Assembly (NCBI RefSeq): GCF_964355755.1
Contig: NC_092676.1
Span: 30,143,871-30,207,870 of the forward strand
Length of the DNA stretch: 64,000 nucleotides
From: Antedon mediterranea
Taxonomy: Eukaryota > Echinodermata > Crinoidea > Comatulida > Antedonidae
Direction: 5' to 3'
Shown here: in pieces, positions 20,201-31,554 of the stretch
Layout: each line of letters opens with the position of its first letter
Position numbering within the stretch: position 1 is the first letter of the stretch
Program-made: the position numbers and the translations under genes
The notes under the pieces: model-generated
What the model was told of the DNA's origin: nothing
What the model saw: the letters and a program-made list of their open reading frames with translations, nothing else
Database searches by the model: none

Positions 20201-21777
20201 AATATTTTCCAAGGACATTATGATTTATAAGTACAATAACAATTTTGTTATTTAAAATGTAGGTCTGCAGATGGAAAGTTCTTAGTGGTGTGTTCAACTG
20301 ATGGTTACTGTACTATTATTCTGTTTGAAAATGAAGAACTTGGAGTTCCATACAAAAAGATAGAAGCCACAACATCATTGGATAAAAATATTAATTGTAA
20401 TGATCTCAGTGCAGCAATATCCAATAAGAATCCTTCACCTGTGGATGTACCAAAGTCTGTAGATGTAAAGAAACAAGAATCAACCAATCAAAAAACCTCA
20501 ACTTGTGAGCCTAGACGAGTTGCCTTGACGACTGTGACAACTGCTTCTAATGACTCTAAATGGTAATTCTATGTGAAATGATGATATCACAAATGAGCAA
20601 AATGTCAATTCAAACAAACGAGACATAATCAATGTAGCTCTCTGGAAACAATCCCAATCTATCTTTGAAATTTGAACCTATGTCAATAACATAACAATAA
20701 TATAATGCTAATAAAATCAAAAGTTAAAGCAAATCAGAGTTAATAATCATCATCCTTTTCTAAATAAAAATATTATTATATTATTTTCTTTTTTAGTCAA
20801 AATCAGCATGCAGAGAAAAGGAGAATTCCACTCACAAGTATTTCATCGCCTCCAACAACAACAACAGACTTAGATAGGGGTAAGTTAACAATGATGTGTT
20901 TACATGTGTATACACACCCAATAGATGCATAGGGGTAAGTTAACAATGATGTGTTGTGTACACACACCCAATAGATGCATAGTTCTTGCTATAGTCAATT
21001 TGAATATAGTAGTGATATGACATCATCATGTCCATTTATGGGCACATATTCACATAAAGTTTGATGGTGTAGATAGAGCTTTAAATGTGTATTATTTTAA
21101 AGCTTCAAGTAAGTGTGAAAAGCCACAGCCAAGGAGGATCCAGTTAACATCAGTTCCAAGTTCATCGTCATCATCAACCCTGGAAACCAGGACCAGTGAA
21201 CCTAATATCAATGGAAGTGTTTCAACTCAAGGTAAAGTATAAACAATTTATCTTTGTGTGAAAACAAATTAATGATGTTCAACTTTAGTTTTGTAGTTTT
21301 TTCATGATTCTTGTTTTTTAGTTGAAATTACTCAACCACGAAGAATCCAGTTAACGTCTGTTCCAAATTCATCTTCTTTAGAGACGAACAGTAAAAGCAA
21401 TGACAACTCTTTTAAAGGTAAGTTACAAATCACACACTATATTGCAATCCCACATTACTATGAAAATACACTATTGAATTGTGATTTTATGTCTTTTTAA
21501 TCTATTGCTCTAAACAACATGACCATATGTAAAACAGGTGCAATATCTATACCTGATATGCTTTTAAATAAATAAATAAATTGTGAAAGTATACATTTCT
21601 TTTTTAGCTTTAAGTAACGCCGCCGGAAATCCACAACCAAGAAGGATCCAGCTAACAACATTACCATCTTCCTTAGCAACAGGCAATAGTGGTATCAGCA
21701 ACGTGCCAGCTCAAGCTAACACTCAACCAAGTGTTTCCAAGGACAAAACAGAAATTGCTGACTCTATGGCAGAGTAA
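17232..21777 (+). CDS. CHAF1B: Chromatin assembly factor 1 subunit B (p60)
   Basis: Fourteen coding exons: 17232-17351, 17498-17630, 17957-18068, 18169-18272, 18417-18513, 18658-18745, 18950-19125, 19234-19473, 19736-19861, 20263-20562, 20797-20879, 21103-21231, 21322-21417, 21608-21777. Phases agree and give 657 residues. The N-terminal two thirds form the seven-bladed WD40 propeller of the CAF-1 p60 family ([46 protein letters not shown]). CAF-1 deposits H3-H4 on newly replicated DNA. The C-terminal tail is disordered and holds five B-domain-like motifs of the type PRRIQLT at 482, 506, 536, 575 and 612. In vertebrate p60 I recall one clear motif and one weaker one; the motif binds ASF1. Intron 8 ends in a degenerate array of acceptor copies and exon 11 has a duplicated donor. 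Confidence 0.92.
17705..17800. repeat. Dispersed repeat, copy 2
   Basis: Same element as 5041-5150 (CCATGTGACCCACAATCGTC...), in CHAF1B intron 2. Confidence 0.55.
19485..19740 (+). repeat. Degenerate ~34-bp array ending at the CHAF1B exon 9 acceptor
   Basis: About eight copies of the type TTTTGTGTAGCCTTCCATACT followed by a short spacer. The last copy is the genuine acceptor TTTTGTATAG followed by the exon start TCTTCCATAT. Earlier copies therefore repeat both the acceptor and the first exon bases, with many substitutions. Confidence 0.7.
20876..20982 (+). repeat. Duplicated CHAF1B exon 11 donor region
   Basis: AGGGGTAAGTTAACAATGAT occurs at the exon 11 donor and again about 53 bases later, each followed by an ACACACCCAATAGATGCATAG string. 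This is a two-copy tandem repeat starting at the last exon bases. Confidence 0.75.
20990..21083. mobile_element. Hairpin MITE, family 1 (partial)
   Basis: Contains GATATGACATCATCATGTCC and the end GTGTAGATAGAGCTTTA in CHAF1B intron 11. Confidence 0.55.
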
Positions 21778-22024
21778 AATTTGTGGCCTAGGCATACCAT
21801 ACCAGTACAGTAGTATCTTTGATATTAACAATAAATTGAACATAGACAAGCCACATATTGTAAATAGCCTTGATTTATTGCCATGTCAGAATTAAGTATG
21901 GTACTTAAATATCTCATTTTTAATAAGCTATTGGAAGACATGCTTTTGTAGGTTTGGGTTAAAAAAGATCATGTATTGTATTTTAGCACTTATAATAACT
22001 GGATAGTTTTATATTGATAGATTT

Positions 22025-22030
22025 AAATAA
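22025..22030 (+). terminator. Candidate poly(A) signal of CHAF1B
   Basis: AATAAA about 250 bases past the stop. Another AATAAA lies at 21830-21835, nearer the stop. The convergent neighbour ends at 22099, so the two 3' ends nearly touch. Confidence 0.3.
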
Positions 22031-22098
22031 ACTACCAAGACAAAAACACATTATTTACATTTAATTAAAAAAAAATATAATTTTAAAATTCATTGATG

Positions 22099-24503
22099 TT
22101 ATAAGGAAGCAAGATGGCGGATATCATCCGGCGCTACCAATGGCGGAGCAGGCTTCCATGAACTTAAGTCTGCTACCACACTAACATCGTCTTGAAACCT
22201 TCGTCGTCTTTCCTTAACTGTATATGGTTCACTGTGAAGAAAGTCAGTACAAGAATGCGTATTACTAAAGCTCTGTCTACACTATCAAACTAGTATGACA
22301 AAAAAGGGTGATGTGCCCAAATATGGTGGTGATATGCTTAAATATGGTAGTGATATGACATCATATCCATATATGGGCATTTATGAATGTGAATGAAAAA
22401 TAAGTGGTACCTTGAAATATCTGGAAGCTTCTGTAGTGGTACAAAGGTGTCTGGCTTTTTCAAAGGAGGGCCACTGTAAGAGAATTTAATCAATATTAGT
22501 GTCAATTTCTAATACGAGTTTTGAAAATGATATTCACAAAGAAGAAGTTTACAGTATAGGGCTGTGTAGTTTTGTGTAAAAAAGTAAAATCGAAAACATT
22601 ACCCAAAATTGACAACAGGTCTGGAAGAGCCCCCGTTGTGAAAGTTAGGGGAGTATTCCACCACCTGATAGGTTTTATCTCCCGGTGAAGCGTATGGAAA
22701 TTCTCTTTTCTCCCATATTGAATTGTCTAAATAAAAAAATATATACTGTACATTTATTAGGCAATTTAATTGCAGGTGAATTGTTGAAAGCTATTTGTAC
22801 AAGTCATTCAAACTGTCCCCCGGCAACTCAATCAAATACTTACATTTGCGTCGTCTACCATACAAAGTTGAATGCTTTATTTCTTGAGTTGATGCTAAGT
22901 TACTTGTATGCTGTAATTCTCCATTTTCGTTACCAAAGAAGCATTTTTTTCCAGTTGTAAAGTTTTGGTAGAATTGCCATTCATTGTATGTCCGCCTTGT
23001 TTGACCTGCAAAATTTCACACATCAACTAATTATAGCTTTCTTTTTTTTTTTTTTTTATAAAAAATCATCATTGGAGTACATTATTACTGGACATATATC
23101 CAATTTTAAGACAAGACAAGATGCATTTAGCTTACCAGGGAATGACCTTTGACCTGCTGGAAGGCCCTCTGGATGTTTAGCATCTCTGTCAGCTGGTGAT
23201 GGTATATACCTCACCATTGACTCCCAGTCAGGACCATTACTAAAAGAAACAAAAAAAGTATTTTAATAATCTGCACAGTGAAATTAGTTTATAAATTGCT
23301 GGTGAGAATAAGAAAAAGCTGCTCCAACGGAAATTCGAAACCTGGAATCTTCTGCTTAAAATATGAAAGTGACATTGTCATTAGACCACTGTGTGGTTGG
23401 TTATTTAAAATCCAATCAGTTGGATAGCGATTATCTTATCTTGGCCGTGGCGTGGTATATTGATTTATTTCTGTTTTTATTGTGAAGACACCTTCATTAT
23501 CGTAGGCCTAATACTGATATCACTGGTGGATCACAGACACCTTCATTATCGTAGGCCTAATACTGATATCACTGGTGGATCACAGACACCTTCATTATTG
23601 TAGGCCTAATACTGATATCACTGGTGGATCACAAACACCTTCATTATCGTAGGCCTAATACTGATATCACTGGTGGATCACAAACACCTTCATTATCGTA
23701 GGCCTAATACTGATATCACTGGTGGATCACAAACACCTTCATTATCGTAGGCCTAATACTGATATCACTGGTGGATCACAGACACCTTCATTATCGTAGG
23801 CCTAATACTGATATCACTGGTGGATCACAAACACCTTCATTATCGTAGGCCTAATACTGATATCACTGGTGGATCACAGACACCTTCATTATCGTAGGCC
23901 TAATACTGATATCACTGGTGGATCACAAACACCTTCATTATCGTAGGCCTAATACTGATATCACTGGTGGATCACATAAACAAAATAAAATGTACAAAGT
24001 AAAAACAATATAAGTAAGGTAAAATATAACAAAGAGAAAGTTAATATAAAATATGTGGCGTGGTATTTATAATATTATACCTGGTGTATTTAACATCTAT
24101 AGCTTTTACATGCGGCTTCCACTCTGGTTGGCTTCCATGACCGGGATGAATGTAAACTCGTCCACTCGGTTTGCTACCAAGTTCTGTCTTGCATTTTTCT
24201 AATTGAAAATGCCGTCTTTCTCGTTCTGAAAATTAAAACAAGGTAAGGATTATTTTGTTCAAAAAATATTTTTACAATTAGCCCATGTATCCATAATTAT
24301 ATCATACTTAATCTGACACTACTGGATCTACCAATATGTAATACACTAAGGCGCAGTACAAACAACTAATTAAAGAAATAATCAGTTAAGTAAACAGGTA
24401 ACTTTATTGTAGTAGATTATTTTAACAAACTCATGCTAATATCATGAATATATATACCTTTCCTTCCTGGTACCCCAATTTCTGTTACGATATGTTGAGC
24501 CAT
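22099..24503 (-). CDS. Conserved-looking 258-residue protein, function unknown; possible axonemal protein
   Basis: Seven exons in gene order: 24458-24503, 24081-24225, 23136-23239, 22844-23005, 22603-22726, 22411-22473, 22099-22231. All phases agree and give 258 residues from MAQHIVTEIGVPGRKG to DDIRHLASL. The protein is soluble, without signal peptide, membrane segment or recognisable enzyme motif. It is rich in Arg, Pro, Trp and aromatic residues in short stretches (EWQFYQNFTTGKKCFFG, WEKREFPYASPGDKTY, SSWKPAPPLVAPDDIR). This extended, repeat-poor style is common in sperm and ciliary microtubule-inner proteins. It shares a divergent promoter with the ciliary gene CFAP298, which supports that guess. 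I do not recognise a named orthologue. The exon structure is firm; the role is inference. Confidence 0.75.
22266..22392. mobile_element. Hairpin MITE, family 1 (rearranged)
   Basis: Starts AAAGCTCTGTCTACACTATC. The core is partly duplicated (AAATATGGTGGTGATATG then AAATATGGTAGTGATATG) and the right end is eroded. It lies in the last intron of the 258-residue gene. Confidence 0.6.
23487..23976. repeat. Ten copies of a 49-bp tandem repeat
   Basis: The unit begins ACACCTTCATTATCGTAGGC and ends GGTGGATCACAG. Copies are almost identical, differing mainly at one A/G near the end. The array lies in intron 2 of the minus-strand gene and does not touch an exon. Confidence 0.92.
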
Positions 24504-25298
24504 GTCCCTTCTGTACGATTCATAATCATACAGTGTTAATTGTTATTAAGCCTAGCCTAGTTTGTTTACTTAAAGTTAGTTTAAGTTCCAGAAACAATCA
24601 CTGTGTACTTATTATTTCCCTCTTGTGCGCGTTACATTGCTAGGCAACAACGTCTGGCTCGTTCATAAATATTTACTATTATGATACTTTTAAATATTAT
24701 CATTATGTTCAATAAATATAAAGATATTGATAATATATTATTTTTAATTAATTGTATTTATTAATAACCAAAATTAGTAAGAATTAATGCAAATATTTAT
24801 TTTAAATCTTAGACCTAGTATGTATGTTTATCACTTCTGTGGTCTGCAAATTTTTTTTTGTCGAATCGAAAACAAACACAATATTTTTAGTGTTCGTACT
24901 TTGTTAGTAATAATTACATTTTGTGTATGTATATAGGCATAAATTAATAACCGTTAATGTATATACAATAAATATTCATCTTATTGTGTTTATACTTGGG
25001 TGTCTACTGTATCTAGGGCTAGACTAGCTAGGCCTAGGTATGGAATAAAAAATCGTGCGTCGACAATTGATTTGGACGGTGGCGTAGACCTACGCTTTCT
25101 AGGCCTAGGCTTTTATAGGTGGTGGGACTTGGCCTAGTTAAATGTTTGAATGATTAATGGGCTAGTGAATTAATTTCGATTTTGTTTAGGCCTATGTTTT
25201 CTAAATTTACTGAACATAATTGTGAATTAGGATACCTATAAGTAGGCATAATTATTAAATTGATTAGGAAGGCCTAGTTATTATTTCATTCAGACACC
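24504..25298. promoter_or_regulatory. Divergent promoter region of the 258-residue gene and CFAP298
   Basis: About 795 bases separate the two ATGs. No other coding sequence is seen. A candidate X-box lies at 24636-24648, about 135 bases from the minus-strand ATG. Confidence 0.5.
24636..24648. promoter_or_regulatory. Candidate RFX X-box
   Basis: ATTGCTAGGCAAC has two inverted half sites (TTGC / GGCAAC), as in the RFX-bound X-box that drives ciliary genes. One half site is perfect and the other is imperfect with short spacing. It lies between two divergent genes, one of them the ciliary gene CFAP298. Confidence 0.45.
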
Positions 25299-28200
25299 AT
25301 GGTACGCTTGTTGATTAAGAGGGCAGATGAAACGCAGTTCCTGTTTGATACGACTGTAATGATACTTGTACAAGACCTTCTTAACGAATTGATAGCAATT
25401 CATAATGCTAGACTTAAAGTTGACCGAATTTGCACAGGTAAACCAAAAGATACGACAAATAAATATTCCATTCGGGATTATGCCTTCCTCCATAGCCAAT
25501 TTTCTTTAATTCACTTTTCTTTTGTATATCCAACAATCATCTTTTTCATTTTTAATATACCTTACCATTTCTGTTTATTATTTTGTATTGTATTGCTATG
25601 GAGGAAAATAAATGTCTTTTGAAATGAAATGAAATGAAATTTAAATCTATTACTTTATTATTAGTATGTTTTTTGTAATTACTTTTGTTAAATATGCTTT
25701 CCCGTCGTCTTTGTTAAGGCTCTATCTATTTATTCATAATTTATCATAGTTTTATTTGTTGCATTCCTAAATTATATATATTTTTTTTCCCCAAGAACTT
25801 GGAGAACTATCAAAACATGGCATATCGTTGCCACCAAACATGCAAGGATTGGCTGATGAACAGATTGCTGACCTGAAACTGAAAGATGAATGGGCTGATA
25901 AATGTATGCCAAGTGGGGGCGCTGTGGTAAATCAAGATCCAATTGGAAGACGAAATGGTCAAGGTAAAATTCTACCATTATTTTGTAGAAGTACTTTACT
26001 TTAACTGTACTATTTGTGCGTACTGCCTTAATTTCTTTATGAGAATCGAGAATTTGTTAACCAAGTAATTAAACTATAAATTGTCTTTATTATTTATTTA
26101 TTGTATTTTTATTTATTTAAAAAACATCCAGAAGGAGACCCATAACATACAAAAATTTGAAATACAAGAATAAAAAGTAAAAAAGGCAATAAAAGTATAC
26201 AATAGTAAATAGTATATACTGTCTGAAGCAGGTTAACTACTGTAGAAGACTAGAAATTACAGGGGCATAGGGTAACAATTTAACACTAATGGATAACTAC
26301 AGTATACAAACACAAGGTTGTGTTTAAACCACTATCTACAAATGTTTTTCATTTCTTAGCACCGACTGAAAAAATGGCCGATGTTATCAACAGAACTGTA
26401 AGTGAGGCCAAGAAAATAATCTCAAATGTAAGTGTCAAATTGGAATCTAATATTTAAAAATTTAAAACCAACATCTCTCATAAAGTACCGTCTTTTTTTC
26501 AAAATTCAAAGCCCGGTCTACACTATCACACTTTATGTGACAACAAAATGTGATGTGCCCATATATGGAAAAAATGACATTAAATCACTAACATATTTGG
26601 GCACATCACACTTTTTTGTCAAACTTTTTTTGAAAGTGTAGACAGATCCTTAATATACCATCTTATTTATTTTCAAAACTCTTAAGCAGTGTCCACACTA
26701 TCAAAGTTTATGTGACAAAAGAATGTGATGTGCCCATATATGGACATGATGATGTCATATCACTACCATATTTGGGTACATCACACTAGTTTGATAGTGT
26801 AGACAAAGCTCTACTGCATCCATATATATTCCCATTGTTTTGTTTGATTGTATAGAAGCAAGCTGCTGCGAATGTTTGCATGACAAAGCAGATGGTACAA
26901 GAAGCATTAGATCAGCTGAGAGGTGCTGTGATGATTGTTTACCCAATGGGCCTACCTCCTCATGATCCGATACAGATGGAACTTGAAAACAATGAAGATC
27001 TTGAAGGACAACAGGTAAATATTGTCTACCCAATGGGCCTACCTCCTCATGATCCGATACAGATTGAGTTTGAAAACAACGAAGATCTTGAAGGACAACA
27101 GGTAAATATTATGATTGTCTATCCAATGGGCCTACCTCCTCATGATCCGATACAGATGGAGTTAGAAAACAACGAAGATCTTGAAGGACAACAGGTAAAT
27201 AGTATGATTGTCTACCCAATGGGCCTACCTCTTCATGATCCGATACAGATGGAGTTTGAAAACAACGAAGATCTTGAAGGACAACAGGTAAATATTATGA
27301 TTGTCTACCCAATGGGCCTACCTCCTCATGATCCGATACAGATGGAGTTTGAAAACAACGAAGATCTTGAAGGACAACAGGTAAATATTATGATTGTCTA
27401 CATTGTGTGATGTGCCCAAATATGGTAATTATATGACATCATCTTGTCCATATATGGGCACATCACATCTCAAACTAGTGTGATGTGCCCAAATATGGTA
27501 GTTATATGACATCATCTTGTCCATATATGGGCACATCACATCTCAAACTAGTGTGATGTGCCCAAATATGGTAGTTATATGACATCATCTTGTCCATATA
27601 TGGGCACATCACATCTCAAACTAGTATGATATGCCCAAATATGGTAGTTATATGACATCATCTTGTCTATATATGGGCACATCACATCTCTAACTAGTGT
27701 GATATGCCCAAATATGGTAGTTATAATTATAAATATTATATTATCATCTTGTCCATAAATATCTATTATTGATCGGTCAGAACTTGATCGGTCAGAACTT
27801 GATCGGTCAGAACTTGAGTGGTCAGAACTTGCTCGGTCAGAACTTGATCAGCCAGAACTTGATCGGCCAGAACTTGATCGGCCAGAACTTGATCGGTCAG
27901 AACTTGATCGGTCAGAACTTGATCGGTCAGAACTTGATTGGTCAGAACTTGATTTGTTTGTTGAATTTCTTTCAGGCGTCCTTGCAAGTTCTTGACACGA
28001 CAAACACATCTCTCTGGTTTTCTGCCAAAGAAATGAAACCTGATAAAAAATTACAAGATTTTGTAGGAAAGAATGAGAAAACAAAAATAATCGCAAAGTT
28101 ACAAAAGGTAAAAAACATATAAAATAAATTTATTTGTAAATGTTTGGCTGCCAATATTCACCCGGTCTATTGTAAAAACTTGAGTGAGTTTGTTTTTTTT

Positions 28201-28649
28201 GTTTTACAGAAGGGTCAGGGACCACCAGGAAGGGAACGTGTGTTTTCAGAAGCAGAGCAAAAAGCCATGATGGCCCATGCCTACCAAAAACAAGAAGAAT
28301 TTAAGGTAAGAAGTTTAGATGTCTAAGTTCTATATGTGGTATAAATGAGCATGTTCTTAGCTGAATTATGGCATGTGCAGCCACGGATGGTATATATATA
28401 ATGCTTAAAGTCTACTTCTAGATTAGACGAGATACATTTATAAATATTTGATGATTTATTAAGAAAATTGTACTATTACTATTATAAAAGGATGAAAAAA
28501 AGAAATGATATGAAATTTATATTAGTAATATTTTCCTTTTTTTGTAGAAACTTGAACAAGATTCCGAAGACTCTTTTATGAATTCTGATTGGGCGGATTC
28601 AAATTCACTAAAAAGACAATTCCATGGTTTAAAGAACATTAAGTGGTGA
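25299..28649 (+). CDS. CFAP298: Cilia- and flagella-associated protein 298 (Kurly)
   Basis: Seven exons: 25299-25437, 25796-25963, 26360-26427, 26856-27014, 27976-28107, 28210-28305, 28548-28649. They give 287 residues if the first donor of exon 4 is used, close to the ~290 of vertebrate proteins. Recognisable stretches include LPPNMQGLADEQI, KDEWADKCMPSGGAV, LDQLRGAVMIVYPMGLPPHD and VGKNEKTKIIAKLQK. The protein is a cytoplasmic factor for assembling outer dynein arms and for cilia polarity. Exon 4 is followed by four more in-frame copies of its second half, each with its own GTAAAT donor (27102, 27195, 27288, 27381), before a stop at about 27408. Use of the last donor would give a 409-residue form. 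Intron 4 also contains two other tandem arrays. Conservation of the remaining exons indicates a working gene. Confidence 0.93.
25500..25645. repeat. Possible LINE 3' tail fragment
   Basis: TATGGAGGAAAATAAATGTC followed by repeated GAAAT units, in CFAP298 intron 1. It resembles the simple-repeat end of a non-LTR retrotransposon. Confidence 0.35.
26511..26653. mobile_element. Hairpin MITE, family 1
   Basis: AAAGCCCGGTCTACACTATC to GTGTAGACAGATCCTTA, in CFAP298 intron 3. Confidence 0.7.
26683..26813. mobile_element. Hairpin MITE, family 1
   Basis: AAGCAGTGTCCACACTATC to GTGTAGACAAAGCTC. It lies only 43 bases upstream of CFAP298 exon 4, so it separates the exon from most of its intron. Confidence 0.75.
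26931..27386 (+). repeat. Five in-frame copies of half of CFAP298 exon 4 with its donor
   Basis: The unit is 87 bases once and 93 bases afterwards. It encodes MIVYPMGLPPHDPIQ and FENNEDLEGQQ and includes the GTAAAT donor. Donor spacing is 87, 93, 93 and 93, all multiples of three, and no stop occurs until after the fifth copy. Copies differ by only a few substitutions. Confidence 0.93.
27399..27735. repeat. Tandem array of family 1 MITE cores
   Basis: About five head-to-tail copies of a ~73-bp unit (GTGTGATGTGCCCAAATATG ... CATATATGGGCACATCACAT). The array begins where the CFAP298 exon array stops, so a MITE core has itself become a satellite. Confidence 0.85.
27768..27955. repeat. Twelve copies of a 15-bp tandem repeat
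   Basis: The unit TGATCGGTCAGAACT has minor variants. It ends about 20 bases before the CFAP298 exon 5 acceptor at 27974-27975. Long open frames across it are an effect of the 15-base period. Confidence 0.92.
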
Positions 28650-29030
28650 CAGTGTCTTGTCATTCAAGTCAAATTATTTACAGCAATTCCACCAACTATT
28701 ATCAGTGCCGTAGCCAGCATAAATCAGACAAGGCGCTCGCCCCATCTGAAATTTTTAATTTTCACAACCTACTCCAATTTCCCAGCACAGATTGGAGTTC
28801 TCTAGTTATCTTCATGGTTTTAAAATTCACTGTGTCATATTTTAGCAAACAGAAAATATTAGGTTATTAAAAGTATAGTATTGTTGGGAATGTATAATAC
28901 AGTAAGCTTACTTGTTTGAGCATTATCATATTTTTATTTGTACAGTATTTTGTTTTCCTAATTTAGTCATTTTCATATTAATAAACATCCAATACAATAA
29001 TAACAAGGTCTATTAAATTATTTAGGATTT

Positions 29031-29515
29031 GCAAATGTCAAACGTAGAAAAAAAAAAGGCGAAAAACGACTCTTCGTGCTGTATTTTTAAAGAAATATTT
29101 GCTGAAAAAAAACCAAACAAACAAGAGCCACTAGTAAGAAAGAATCAATGTAGTTCGAAATATCAATTTGTGTGGTTTGGTTTTTGCAAATGTCAAACAT
29201 AAAACAACAAGAAAATCATGAATGAGAATTAAACAAACAAACAAGAGCCAACAATGTAGTTCAAAATATCAATCTTTATTGTTTGGTTTTTGCAAATGTC
29301 AAACATAAAACAACAAGAAAATCATGAATGAGAATTAAACAAACCAACAAGAGCCAACAATGTAGTTCAAAATATCAATTTGTATTGTTTGGTTTTTGCA
29401 AATGTCAAACATAAAACAACAAGAAAATCATGAATGAGAATTAAACAAACCAACAAGAGCCAACAATGTAGTTCAAAATATCAATCTTTATTGTTTGGTT
29501 TTTTGCAAATGTCAA
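29031..29515. repeat. Tandem repeat of about 106 bp
   Basis: About four copies of a unit starting TTTTTGCAAATGTCAAACAT and containing ATGAATGAGAATTAAACAAA. The first copy is the most diverged. Confidence 0.85.
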
Positions 29516-29879
29516 GCACTCTTTATGTTCAAACGTCATGAAACAATTATGTAACATTGTGCCAAATTAAAAAAGCGTGACTATGTTCTAGCTAGGAGAG
29601 ATAACACTTTCACCATACAGCCATTCTGAAAAAATTTTATAAATATGATATGGACTTGAAATGTTTTATTTTAAACATGAAAAATGAAGATTAAGAAAAA
29701 AGGGTGACTTTGATTTGAATAGGCCTTTTAACTAATCACTACGTAGAAAAAAAAATAAAAAAATAAACAGTTAAATTCAACCAAAAACCTATTGACGTGA
29801 AGTAAATACTGTTTTTTTTCTCTTACTTCTTGTGATATTGTAGTCTTAAAAACATTTTCATAATTTTCCATTTTTATTG

Positions 29880-29985
29880 TTTATATTTGTAATTTGTAAG
29901 TCAAGGAAGAGCAATGTACAAATATTGAATGAATATCCAGAATAAAGAAAGATTTCTATTCTATCTATCTATCTATAACTATTAT
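29880..29985. repeat. Possible LINE 3' tail with (TCTA)n end
   Basis: TGTACAAATATTGAATGAAT then AATAAAGAAAGATTTCTATT and CTATCTATCTATCTATA. It resembles the 3' end of a short retrotransposon fragment. Confidence 0.35.
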
Positions 29986-31176
29986 AAATGTGCATTAAAA
30001 TGACATATTCAACAAAAACAATTTAATTATATGTAAATCAATAATGCGGCTTGCTGCGTCCCTGACAGATATTTTTGCATACATATAAAATTTTCAACAA
30101 AAACTTATTTCACCATAAATCTCTGATCAGACTGATAATGACGTATGCGTGGGAAAATAAGTCAAGCGTGTCTGTCAATCAACGACCTCCAAGACGCTCA
30201 CAGACAAAACGTGTGATGGGATTCTAGACGGACAGAACACCGTGTCTACACTTTTCATCTTTTATCATAGTAAGAATAAATTGTATTAGTTTAGTGTAAT
30301 TTGAAGTAGTTGTATAAGTGTTTTGTTTGTCATTGTCGTTTGTTTCTTCATTTATATAAAACTCATTACCACAGGATCTTCTACTCTAGCTAGGCCTATG
30401 CAATCACTGCTCGCGAGGCCTGATTCACGACGGTCAGACAAGGAGATGAGATATCATTGAGTCCGCTCTGTTGAGAGGTGCTTTTATCGGGCTTTTGTTC
30501 TTAAGTCCAAAATAAATGTACTGTCTTTTTGTTCTCCCATTAAACAAAAGGCACCATTTTGATTGATACACTGTGAGTCTTCCCCTTTTTAAGGCATAAT
30601 TTGTAGTAAAAAAATTATATTAAAATAAATTTTTTTTAAAGAAAATCATTACCAATGAATAGTACCGTATATATATATATTAATAATATAATATTATTAA
30701 AGTATTTCATTAAAAAAATCACAATCTTTATTGCATATACTTGATTTTACTTTTTTAAACATTGATTTGAACTTTTATGATTTTAGATAATTTAAATAGA
30801 GTTGATATATTTTAAACATGTACATCAATTCATTCATCTTTTTAATAATTGCCAAATATATATATATTTAAATATTCTAATAATTAAACATTATTATAAT
30901 GTTTATATAGAATGTGTTAACTAGAATGCCGATTGATAAAACATGTTTTCCAAAGCTTGAATGAACATTATAAGTCTGTAAAATCAAACTTTGGACCATC
31001 TTCTAATTTCTAGTTTTAAAAAAAACCGTAATTTATGATTTTACATAAAAAATCCACACAAAATAAATGATATGCAATATATTCTTAATATTAAAAATTT
31101 TAATTGCAAAAAATTACAGATTTTTTCTGTTTTGAATATTTAATATTTTATACAGTATGTTTATATTTGTATATCA

Positions 31177-31279
31177 AGGGCCCTTAATGATCAATTCCTC
31201 CAAGGGCCCTTAATGATCAATTCCTCCAAGGGCCCTTAATGATCAATTCCTCCAAGGGCCCTTAATGATCAATTCCTCC
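31177..31279. repeat. Four copies of a 26-bp tandem repeat
   Basis: The unit is GGGCCCTTAATGATCAATTC followed by CTCCAA. Copies are identical. Confidence 0.95.
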
Positions 31280-31554
31280 ACTGGAACTGGATAGGCCACC
31301 CTCAGTAAAAATGGTATTAAATAAATAGATTAATAAAACTAAATGTTCTACCAGATAAACAGCTTTCTGGTTGATTGTTGTTAGTTACTCTAAATTTAAC
31401 AATTTCATACAATACATAGGTACATATATATTTTTTTCGATTCAATATTTTTCAGGGGTAAATTTATTTTAAAATAATTATATACCTGGGATAGATGAAC
31501 TTTTCTTGCTTTTTTTACTTTATCGTTTTGATTTAGCTTTTCGCGCTTTTTTTT

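Noticed and set aside
27768-27955. CRISPR-like array of short regular repeats
   Set aside because: The units are directly abutting 15-mers without unique spacers, in an animal intron. The other arrays in the window are likewise simple tandem repeats.
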